Assembly: GCA_025456145.1 (NCBI GenBank)
Contig: JALOLD010000007.1
Span: 1 to 64,000 of the forward strand
DNA from: Thermoanaerobaculales bacterium
Lineage (GTDB): Bacteria; Acidobacteriota; Thermoanaerobaculia; Thermoanaerobaculales; Sulfomarinibacteraceae
Direction of reading: 5' to 3'
DNA length: 64,000 nucleotides
Part shown: piece by piece, positions 7,384 to 14,061 of the stretch
Position numbering within the stretch: position 1 is the stretch's first letter
Layout of the letters: each line of letters begins with the position of its first letter
Position numbers and translations under genes: made by a program
Notes under the pieces: model-generated
Database searches by the model: none
Seen by the model: only the letters and a program-made list of their open reading frames with translations
What the model was told of the DNA's origin: nothing

Positions 7384-8952
7384 ATGGGCCAGGAGCGGCG
7401 CCTGCTGCGGCACGCCTCGCGGATGGCGGTGGTCACCCTGCTGTGCAGGATCACCGGCTACGTCCGCGACAAGGCGTTGTACTCGGTACTCGGCACGGGC
7501 TTCCTCTACGACGCCTACCGCACCGCCAACCGGATCCCCAACGCCTTCCGCGGCCTGTTCGCGGAGGGCACGCTCCACGCGGCCTTCGTGCCGACCCTGT
7601 CCCAGCTCGTGTCGTGCGACGACGACCGGGCCGAGGCCCGCGAGCTCTTCCGCGGCCTGCTCGCGGTGATGGTGCTGATCGTCGGTGCGGTGGTCGCGCT
7701 CGGGATCCTCCTCTCGCCGTGGCTGGTCAGGCTGTTCGCCGAGGGCTTCGTCACGGTGCCGGGCAAGCTCGAGGTCACGGTCCTGATGAACCGGATCATG
7801 TTCCCCTACCTCCTGCTGGTCACGGTGGCGGCGCTCTTCCAGGCGGTGCTCAACAGCCACGAGCGCTTCCTGCTCGCCGCCTCGACGCCGCTGCTGTTCA
7901 ACCTCGTGCTCGCGGCGGCGGCGTGGCTCGCGGTGCCCAGGCTCGAGGACCCGACGCTGGTGCTCGCCGGCGCGGTGCTGGTCGGCGGGTTGCTCCAGGC
8001 GGCGGTCCAGGCGCCGGCGGTGCGTCGGCTCGGCTTCGCGATCACCCCAATGGTCGCCGCGATCCGGACGCCGGGGGTCGGTCGGGTGCTGCGGCTGATG
8101 CTGCCCGGCATCCCGGTGCTCGGCATCAACCAGATCAACCAGCTCATCTCGAACCGCTTCGCCTCGTTCATCGACGGCGGGGTGAGCGTCACCTACGGCG
8201 CCTACCGGGTGACCGAGCTGGTGTTCGGCGCAATCGTGGTCCAGATGACGACGGTGCTGCTGCCCCTGATGTCGAGGGAGCTGCGCGAGGACCCGGAGCA
8301 GGCGTCGGGCACGCTGCTCGGCACGGTCAGCATGGTGAGCTTCGTGACCCTGCCGGCGGCGGTCGTCATGGCGGTCCTCTCCCGGCCGATCATCGGCCTG
8401 CTGTTCGGCGGCGGCCGGTTCACCGCCGAGGCGGTGGCGATCACCGGCGCGACCCTGACCGCCTACGCCTTCTCGCTCGTCGGGACCGGGCACGTCAAGG
8501 TCATGGCGAGCGCCTTTTTCGCCCAGAAGAACACCACCACCCCGATGTGGGGCAGCCTGGTCGCCCTGGTCGTCTTCACGGTGCTGTGCTGGCGTCTGGT
8601 CGGGCCGCTCGGCGCGCCCGGTCTCGGGTGGGCCAACACCGTCGCGATGGCCACCTTCGGGCTCTTCCTCACGGCGCTGTACCTGCGGCGCTTCGGGGCC
8701 GACCGGAAGGCGGCCGGAACGGCGGCGATCGCTATCGGCCGCCAGGTCCTGGTTGCGGCGGTCGTCGGGGTCGCCCTGCTCAGGCTCCGCCCCTGGCTCG
8801 GGAGCATCGACCACACGAGCCTCGACGGCGCGCTCCGGATGGCCGCCGCGCTCGGGTCGACGGGGCTCGCCTATGCTGCCGGCGTCACCCTGCTCGGTGG
8901 CCGGGAGATCAGGGAGCTGCTCGCCGCGGTCCGCAGCGGGGGCGATCGGTGA
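7384..8952 (+). CDS. murJ: Lipid II flippase MurJ
   Basis: This 522-residue polytopic protein of the MurJ/MviN family has about 14 hydrophobic segments. Diagnostic sequences are the N-terminal RITGYVRDKALYSVLG, NRIPNAFRGLFAEGTLHAAFVP, and the mid-protein PGIPVLGINQINQLISNRFAS. MurJ moves the lipid-linked peptidoglycan precursor lipid II across the inner membrane. The length is typical of the family. The start at ATG 7384 fits the family N-terminus and is preceded by an extended -10 box rather than a ribosome binding site. The stop overlaps the GTG start of dtd (GTGA), so the two genes are translationally coupled. Confidence 0.94.
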   Translation: MGQERRLLRHASRMAVVTLLCRITGYVRDKALYSVLGTGFLYDAYRTANRIPNAFRGLFAEGTLHAAFVPTLSQLVSCDDDRAEARELFRGLLAVMVLIVGAVVALGILLSPWLVRLFAEGFVTVPGKLEVTVLMNRIMFPYLLLVTVAALFQAVLNSHERFLLAASTPLLFNLVLAAAAWLAVPRLEDPTLVLAGAVLVGGLLQAAVQAPAVRRLGFAITPMVAAIRTPGVGRVLRLMLPGIPVLGINQINQLISNRFASFIDGGVSVTYGAYRVTELVFGAIVVQMTTVLLPLMSRELREDPEQASGTLLGTVSMVSFVTLPAAVVMAVLSRPIIGLLFGGGRFTAEAVAITGATLTAYAFSLVGTGHVKVMASAFFAQKNTTTPMWGSLVALVVFTVLCWRLVGPLGAPGLGWANTVAMATFGLFLTALYLRRFGADRKAAGTAAIAIGRQVLVAAVVGVALLRLRPWLGSIDHTSLDGALRMAAALGSTGLAYAAGVTLLGGREIRELLAAVRSGGDR

Positions 8953-9422
8953 GGCTCGTCATCCAGCGGGTCTCGCGGGCGGCGGTTCGGGTCGACGGCG
9001 AGACGGTGGGCGCGATCGGCGCCGGTCTGCTCGTGCTGGTCGGGCTCGAGACGACCGACGGCGAGACCGAGCTCGAGCGGGCGGCGCATCGGCTGGCGAC
9101 CCTCAGGGTCTTCGACGACGCCCAGGGCAGGATGAACCGCGGCCTCGACGAGGTCGGCGGGGCGATCCTCGCGGTGTCGCAGTTCACCCTGGCGGGCTCG
9201 ATCCGCAAGGGCCGCCGGCCGAGCTTCGACGGTGCGATGGCCGGCGCCGACGCCGAGCCGCTCTTCGACCGTCTCGTCGAGATGCTGCGGGCGGGGGGGA
9301 TCGCCGTCGAGACCGGGACCTTCGGCGCGATGATGGAGGTCGAGCTGGTCAACGACGGCCCGGTGACCCTGATCTGGGAGAGCCGGGACGACCGGCCTTC
9401 ACGAATGATGAATGATGATTGA
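8949..9422 (+). CDS. dtd: D-aminoacyl-tRNA deacylase
   Basis: This 157-residue DTD starts at GTG 8949, which overlaps the murJ stop as GTGA. It removes D-amino acids from mischarged tRNAs and clears Gly-tRNA(Ala). Both active-site motifs are present: SQFTLAGSIRKGRRPSFDGA in the middle and NDGPVTLIWES near the end (the GPxT cis-proline element). The protein is slightly longer than usual because the C-terminus runs into a short low-complexity stretch, ATGATGAATGATGATTGATGAATGA, that adds a tail ending RMMNDD. The function is standard; only the tail is odd. Confidence 0.95.
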   Translation: MRLVIQRVSRAAVRVDGETVGAIGAGLLVLVGLETTDGETELERAAHRLATLRVFDDAQGRMNRGLDEVGGAILAVSQFTLAGSIRKGRRPSFDGAMAGADAEPLFDRLVEMLRAGGIAVETGTFGAMMEVELVNDGPVTLIWESRDDRPSRMMNDD

Positions 9423-9448
9423 TGAATGAGATCGCGACTGCTCAGAGA

Positions 9449-9470
9449 GCGCCGCGGACGGCGTCGGCGC
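9449..9470. terminator. Weak hairpin between convergent dtd and ctp
   Basis: GCGCCG (9449-9454) can pair with CGGCGC (9465-9470) in the 64-base gap between the converging genes. There is no T-tract on either strand, so terminator function is uncertain. Confidence 0.35.
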
Positions 9471-9486
9471 CATCAATCACCAGGGC

Positions 9487-11070
9487 TCACTTCCGCTTGT
9501 CCTCGGCGAAGGCCTGCCAGAACTCGGCGGCCTGCTCGAGGTGCTCGACGGCGGCCTTCATCTGGTCGTCCCCTTCGAGGGCGACCCGGTAGCCCTCGTT
9601 GAGGCCGAGCGTCGCGTTGACGACCTCGGTCCGGATGCTCCGGCGGATGTCCGCCACCTCGATCTCATCCTCGCGCAGGCTCTCGATGACCCCCGGCTCG
9701 AGGATCTCCTCCTCGACGACCCAGGTGAAGAAGTCGTCGAGCGCCTCGTCGTCGACCCGGTAGCTCTCGCCGAGCTCGCGGTACGACTCCTCCGGGACGT
9801 CGGCCAGGATCTTCACGGCGTATTTGAAGAAGGCCGAGACCGAGAACAAGCGGACCATCGACTCCGAGAGGGTCCGGTTGGTGACCACGACGTCGGGCGT
9901 GATCCCGCCCCCGCCGAGCACCGTCCGGCCGGCGTCGGTCTCGTAGATCTCGGTGCTCGAGCCGTCGTTGCCGTTGCGGTGGGTGACATAGTCGATAAAG
10001 GACTCGTAGTCGCGCTGGATGCAGCGTCCGGACGGCGTGTAGTAGCGGGCGGTGGTCAGGGCAAGCCCGGTGTCGCGGACCGTGAACACCGTCTGGACGA
10101 GGCCCTTGCCCCAGGTGACCTCGCCGAGGACGACGCCGCGATCGTGATCCTGGACGGCGCCGGCGACGATCTCCGATGCCGAGGCCGAGCCCTCGTTGAC
10201 CAGGATGACGAGCGGGCCGTCGAAGCCGCCGGGGTTGCCCGGCGCGCGGAAGACCGAGTTGTTCTCGGGGGTCCGACCGCGGGTCGAGGTGATGAGCTGA
10301 TCCTCGGAGAGGAACAGATCCGACACCCCGACCGCCGCCTCGAGCGGTCCGCCGGGGTTGTTGCGCAGGTCGAAGACGAGACGGGTCATGCCCTGGTCGA
10401 TGAGGGCGGCGATCGCCTCGCGGACCTCGCGCGTGCTGGTGTTGGAGAACTCCGACAGCCGGATATAGCCGATGTCCGGCTCGATCAGGAACGAGTAGCG
10501 GACCGAGGTCTGGGGGATCCGGGTGCGCTCGATCTCGACGTCGAAGGTGTCCTTGAAGCCCGGCCTCGAGATGGTGAGGGTGACGGTCGTCCCCTCCGGC
10601 CCGCGGACCAGGTCGACGACCTCGTCGAGGCTGAGCTCCTCGGTGCTCTCGCCCGCGACCGCCGAGATGACGTCGCCGGCGCGCAGACCGCGGGCGGCCG
10701 CCGGCGTTCCGGCGATCGGCGAGATCACCGTCACGTGGCCGTCGCGCCGGGAGATGATGATGCCGACCCCGAAGAACGAGCCCTCCTGGCGGGCGCGCAT
10801 GTGGCGGAACGAGCGCGGGTCGAGGTAGGACGAGTGCGGGTCGAGCACCTGCAGCATGCCGCCGATCCCGTCATAGACGATGTCGGCGGGGTCGTGCTCC
10901 TCGGGCAGCCAGTCGAGCAGAGTGGTGACGACCTCGGACGCTCTGAGGACGATCGCCTGCTCGCTCTCGGGAATCGACCGTTCGCCGAAGAGCGCGCCGG
11001 CGGCGGCGCCGATCGCCAGCGAGGTGGCGACGAAGATCGGGACGAGCATTGGGGGTCGACGGTGGCTCAT
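9487..11070 (-). CDS. ctp: C-terminal processing protease, S41 family
   Basis: This 527-residue periplasmic protease has one N-terminal membrane anchor or signal (residues ~8-28), a PDZ domain (~95-175, GLRAGDVISAVAG) and an S41 catalytic core (~195-400). The nucleophile lies in EGSASASEIVAGA at about residue 297 and the catalytic lysine in TWGKGLVQT at about 321. Such proteases trim exported proteins at their C-termini and help control cell-wall hydrolases. The C-terminal ~120 residues are mixed helical and carry no obvious extra domain. The start at ATG 11070 (MSHRRPPML) precedes the hydrophobic segment; the longer upstream frame has no family similarity. It is divergent from tatA. Confidence 0.93.
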   Translation of the reverse strand: MSHRRPPMLVPIFVATSLAIGAAAGALFGERSIPESEQAIVLRASEVVTTLLDWLPEEHDPADIVYDGIGGMLQVLDPHSSYLDPRSFRHMRARQEGSFFGVGIIISRRDGHVTVISPIAGTPAAARGLRAGDVISAVAGESTEELSLDEVVDLVRGPEGTTVTLTISRPGFKDTFDVEIERTRIPQTSVRYSFLIEPDIGYIRLSEFSNTSTREVREAIAALIDQGMTRLVFDLRNNPGGPLEAAVGVSDLFLSEDQLITSTRGRTPENNSVFRAPGNPGGFDGPLVILVNEGSASASEIVAGAVQDHDRGVVLGEVTWGKGLVQTVFTVRDTGLALTTARYYTPSGRCIQRDYESFIDYVTHRNGNDGSSTEIYETDAGRTVLGGGGITPDVVVTNRTLSESMVRLFSVSAFFKYAVKILADVPEESYRELGESYRVDDEALDDFFTWVVEEEILEPGVIESLREDEIEVADIRRSIRTEVVNATLGLNEGYRVALEGDDQMKAAVEHLEQAAEFWQAFAEDKRK

Positions 11071-11180
11071 GGTCTCCCTGCCGCGAGTCGGACCGGTGGA
11101 CCGGCGGTCGGATTCAACTTTACAGGAAACGCCCTCCCGGCGAAAATCGTTCCCTCTGGTGGCGCCCGGCGGGCGGAGGC

Positions 11181-11186
11181 TATACT
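11181..11186 (+). promoter_or_regulatory. -10 element upstream of tatA
   Basis: TATACT (five of six matches to TATAAT) lies 17 bases before the tatA GTG. A convincing -35 is not visible. It is followed by GGGAGG, the ribosome binding site. Confidence 0.45.
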
Positions 11187-11203
11187 GAGCCGGGAGGTGC
11201 GCG

Positions 11204-11494
11204 GTGTTCGGTCCCCTCGGGATGCCCGAGATCATCATGATCTTCGTCGTCGGCCTGCTGCTCTTCGGGCCGCGCAAGATGCCCGAGCTCGGCCGCTCGA
11301 TCGGCCGGGCGCTTGGTGAGTTCCGTCGCGCCTCCAACGAGTTCAAGAGGACGGTCGAGGACGAGGTCGCCGCCGAGGAGATCCGCGCAGTCCAGAAGGA
11401 CCTCCAGGAGGTCCGGAGTGCGGGGGCCGAGGCCGTCAAGTCGACGGTCGACGCCGCTGCCGACCCACCCGCCGCCCAGAGTGAAGGCTCGTGA
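11204..11494 (+). CDS. tatA: Twin-arginine translocase subunit TatA
   Basis: This 96-residue protein has the TatA/TatE layout: a single transmembrane helix (residues ~7-22), the FG hinge in LLLFGPRKMPELGRSIGRA, an amphipathic helix, and a charged tail. It forms the size-adjustable channel that exports folded Tat substrates. It starts at GTG 11204, placed by GGGAGG and by the family N-terminus. The stop overlaps the start of tatC by four bases (GTGA), giving a tatA-tatC unit. No tatB is present nearby, so this is probably a minimal two-component Tat system, as in many Gram-positives and some Gram-negatives. Confidence 0.94.
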   Translation: MFGPLGMPEIIMIFVVGLLLFGPRKMPELGRSIGRALGEFRRASNEFKRTVEDEVAAEEIRAVQKDLQEVRSAGAEAVKSTVDAAADPPAAQSEGS

Positions 11495-12261
11495 CGGGTG
11501 TGACGCCGGACGAGCTAGACGGGGGGGGGGAAGAGCTCCCACGGATGACGCTGCTCGACCACCTCGACGAGCTGCGTCGCCGCCTCTTCGCCAGCGTCGC
11601 CGCGATCTTCGTCGCCTTTCTCGGCTGCTGGTACCTCTCACCGACCATCTTCCACTGGCTCCAGAAGCCGATTCTCGACGTCCTGCCCGAGGGGGACAAG
11701 CTCGCCTTCACCGATCTCGCCGGCCCGTTCATGCTCTACGTCAAGGTCGCCCTGCTCTCGGCGATCTTCGTCTCCTCGCCCTTCCTGCTGCTCCAGCTAT
11801 GGCTCTTCCTCAAGCCCGGCCTGTACCGGCGGGAGCGGCGCCTGGCGGTGCCGTTCATCGTCTTCACGACGCTCTTCTTCGTCGCCGGCGGGCTGTTCGG
11901 CTACTACGTCGCCTTCCCGATGGTCGTCGACTTCCTGCTCGGGGTCGGCGAGGACTTCAAGCAGGTCGTGACGATCCAGGCCTACTTCAGCATGATGTCG
12001 AAGATCCTGCTCGGCCTCGGTCTGGTCTTCGAGCTGCCGATGCTGATGTTCTTTCTCGCCCGTCTCGGGGTGGTCAGCGCGGGCCAGCTGCTGCGCGGCT
12101 TCCGCTGGGCGGTGCTCGGGATCTTCGTGACCGCCGCGATCATCACGCCGACCCCGGACATCGCAACCCAGACCGTCTTCGCGGTGCCGATGATCCTCCT
12201 GTACCTGCTCGGGATCGTGGTGGCGGCGGTGTTCGGGCGAAAACCGGAGGCGCGAGAGTGA
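11491..12261 (+). CDS. tatC: Twin-arginine translocase subunit TatC
   Basis: This 256-residue protein has six predicted membrane helices and standard TatC signatures: LLDHLDELRRRL at the N-terminus, FELPMLMFFLARLG in the middle, and AAIITPTPDIATQ near the end. TatC recognises the twin-arginine signal peptide. The annotated start is GTG 11491, overlapping tatA. A second in-frame ATG at 11545 lies directly before the conserved region. Between the two starts is an uninterrupted run of ten G (11521-11530) encoding Gly-Gly-Gly. Slippage there would remove translation from the first start but not from ATG 11545. Confidence 0.95.
   Translation: MTGVTPDELDGGGEELPRMTLLDHLDELRRRLFASVAAIFVAFLGCWYLSPTIFHWLQKPILDVLPEGDKLAFTDLAGPFMLYVKVALLSAIFVSSPFLLLQLWLFLKPGLYRRERRLAVPFIVFTTLFFVAGGLFGYYVAFPMVVDFLLGVGEDFKQVVTIQAYFSMMSKILLGLGLVFELPMLMFFLARLGVVSAGQLLRGFRWAVLGIFVTAAIITPTPDIATQTVFAVPMILLYLLGIVVAAVFGRKPEARE
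11521..11530 (+). repeat. G10 homopolymer near tatC start
   Basis: Ten consecutive G lie in frame near the 5' end of tatC, upstream of an alternative ATG at 11545. Such tracts are prone to slipped-strand change and to sequencing error. Confidence 0.8.
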
Positions 12262-12340
12262 CTCGGCTGGCGGGCGGGGGTCGAGGGGTTGGGTACAGGC
12301 GCTCGCGACAGCGAACCGGGAAGAGGTGGAGGAGTCAAGC

Positions 12341-12919
12341 ATGGCAACCTGGAACACCGGATGGGAGATCGAGTTCCCCGCCCAGACCGTCGACGAGCTC
12401 CGGCTGGCGCTGGTCGTCCGCGACCTGATCAACGGCTCGTCCTTCGACGTCGAGTCGGAGGAAACGGGCGCCGAGTTCGCCGTCGACTACACCGCGGGGG
12501 ACGAGCTCGAGGGGACCACCTACCGGCTCCTGCTCGCCGCCGAGGTCGACGGGCCCGACGACCCCGGGCTCGTCCAGGCCTTTACCGAGCAGGCCCTCGA
12601 GGAGGCGATCGAGGAGGCCGAGGGGCTGCTCGAGCAGGCGACGCAGGTGGCCGAGCTGCCGCTCGACCGGGTACGGTTCGAGGCGGTGTCGGAGGACGCC
12701 GAGCGCTGGGACCTGGTCATCCCCGACTGGCTCGCGCCGGACGGCGCCGAGGTCCCCTTCGGCTTCCGGGCCTTCGACGCCGCCAGCGGCGCGCCGGTCC
12801 CGGATGACGCCACCCTCGACGGCCATGGCCGGGTCGTCGCCGTTCCCTTCGACGGCAGGCTCCTGCTGGTCGGTATTCCGGCGCCGGTCGAGCATGACGA
12901 GCCCGGGGACGAGGGCTGA
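12341..12919 (+). CDS. Acidic hypothetical protein
   Basis: I do not recognise this 192-residue protein. It is strongly acidic, soluble by appearance, with no signal peptide or membrane segment. It has a beta-rich first part (~1-75), a helical acidic stretch (EQALEEAIEEAEGLLEQA, ~90-107) and a second beta-rich part rich in aromatic and Asp residues. ATG 12341 is chosen because AGGAG lies seven bases upstream; a GTG at 12326 would add only MEESS. It lies between tatC and rplS, and a strong promoter separates it from rplS. Coding bias matches its neighbours, so I consider it real. Confidence 0.75.
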   Translation: MATWNTGWEIEFPAQTVDELRLALVVRDLINGSSFDVESEETGAEFAVDYTAGDELEGTTYRLLLAAEVDGPDDPGLVQAFTEQALEEAIEEAEGLLEQATQVAELPLDRVRFEAVSEDAERWDLVIPDWLAPDGAEVPFGFRAFDAASGAPVPDDATLDGHGRVVAVPFDGRLLLVGIPAPVEHDEPGDEG

Positions 12920-12947
12920 GCGACCGCCCCGGGATCCGGCAAGGCTC

Positions 12948-12975
12948 TTGCCTACAGCGGATCATGGTGTATACT
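12948..12975 (+). promoter_or_regulatory. Sigma-70-type promoter of rplS
   Basis: TTGCCT (12948-12953), a 16-base spacer and TATACT (12970-12975) form one of the clearest promoters in the window. It lies about 50 bases upstream of the L19 start codon. Confidence 0.75.
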
Positions 12976-12984
12976 CCGCGTCCC

Positions 12985-13007
12985 CGAGGGCGCAGAGGCG
13001 GCCCTCG
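12985..13007 (+). promoter_or_regulatory. Leader hairpin before rplS
   Basis: CGAGGGC (12985-12991) pairs perfectly with GCCCTCG (13001-13007) around a purine-rich nine-base loop (GCAGAGGCG). It lies in the short leader between promoter and ACGGAGG ribosome binding site. This is a candidate ribosomal-protein leader or autoregulatory structure. Confidence 0.45.
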
Positions 13008-13027
13008 TTCCCCAACGGAGGCGGACA

Positions 13028-13369
13028 ATGGACCTCATCAGAGAAGCGACTCAGGAGTACCTCAGGACCGACATCCCGGACTTCCGCCCGGGCGATACGC
13101 TCAAGGTCCACGTGCGCCTCAAGGAAGGCGAGAAGGAGCGGATCCAGATCTTCGAGGGGCTGGTGGTCGCGCGCAAGCACGGAGGCGTGTCCGAGACCTT
13201 CACCGTCCGCAAGATCTCCTCGGGGGTGGGCGTCGAGCGGACCTTCCCGCTCCACTCGCCGTCGATCGCCCGGGTCGAGGTGACCCGCCGCGGCCGGGTC
13301 CGGCGCGCCAAGCTCTACTACATGCGTGAGCTGCGTGGCAAGGCGGCCCGCATCCGCGAGCGCAACTGA
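13028..13369 (+). CDS. rplS: 50S ribosomal protein L19
   Basis: This 113-residue protein matches L19 along its length: [54 protein letters not shown], and [24 protein letters not shown]19 sits at the 30S-50S interface. The start at ATG 13028 follows GGAGG. Its own promoter and a leader hairpin precede it. Its 3' end overlaps the longest possible rnhB frame. In many bacteria L19 is followed by RNase HII, as here, although trmD, rimM and rpsP are not in this window. Confidence 0.97.
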   Translation: MDLIREATQEYLRTDIPDFRPGDTLKVHVRLKEGEKERIQIFEGLVVARKHGGVSETFTVRKISSGVGVERTFPLHSPSIARVEVTRRGRVRRAKLYYMRELRGKAARIRERN

Positions 13370-14021
13370 CGCCTCGCCGGGAGACGAAACCACGAATCCC
13401 TCGACGAGCCCGGCCGGCCCGGAGGCACTGGGGCGGTTGGATCGCGCCGTGCTGCGACGGTCCGCGGCGATCATCGGCGTCGACGAGGTCGGGCGAGGGT
13501 CGCTGGTCGGACCGGTCGTGGTCTGCGCCGCCCGGTTCGAGCGGATTCCCCGTTCGGCGCGGGTTCGCGACTCGAAGCTCCTCACCGCTCGCCAGCGCCG
13601 CGAGGTCGCCCTCTGGCTGCGTCAGGTGTGCCCGGCGTGGGTCGTCGTCGAGGTCTGGCAGGAGACCATCGACCGGCTCAACATCCTCGAGGCCACCCGC
13701 CTCGCCATGACCGCGGCGGTCCGGGCGCTCGCGGCCCCCGACACCGAGGTCGTCGTCGACCAGGTCACGCTGGGCGATCTGGGCCTTCCGGTCCACTCGC
13801 CGGTCCGCGCCGACCGGGACTACTTCACGGTCGCCGCCGCGTCGATCCTGGCCAAGGTCCACCGCGATCGGGTCCTGGCGGAATTGGCGGCCGACGACGA
13901 CCGTTGGGACTGGTCGCGGAACATGGGATACGGCACCGTCGAGCACCGGCGGGCGGTCGAGCGTTGGGGTCGCAGCTACTTGCACCGACAGAGCTTCCGC
14001 GTTTCGCGTGTGCTACCATGA
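13326..14021 (+). CDS. rnhB: Ribonuclease HII
   Basis: RNase HII cleaves RNA in RNA-DNA hybrids and single ribonucleotides in DNA. The metal-binding residues are visible: Asp and Glu in GVDEVGRGS, Asp in VVVDQVTLG, and the last Asp in the [21 protein letters not shown] region. The longest frame gives 231 residues and overlaps rplS by 44 bases, but its first ~40 residues are low complexity and not family-like. Likelier starts are TTG 13437, eleven bases after GGAGG, or GTG 13449, giving a protein of about 190 residues. I keep the longest frame because the start cannot be settled by eye. Confidence 0.9.
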   Translation: MSCVARRPASASATDASPGDETTNPSTSPAGPEALGRLDRAVLRRSAAIIGVDEVGRGSLVGPVVVCAARFERIPRSARVRDSKLLTARQRREVALWLRQVCPAWVVVEVWQETIDRLNILEATRLAMTAAVRALAAPDTEVVVDQVTLGDLGLPVHSPVRADRDYFTVAAASILAKVHRDRVLAELAADDDRWDWSRNMGYGTVEHRRAVERWGRSYLHRQSFRVSRVLP

Positions 14022-14061
14022 AGGCCGCGGACCACAGGCGCGTAGAGGACGTTCACAGTCG

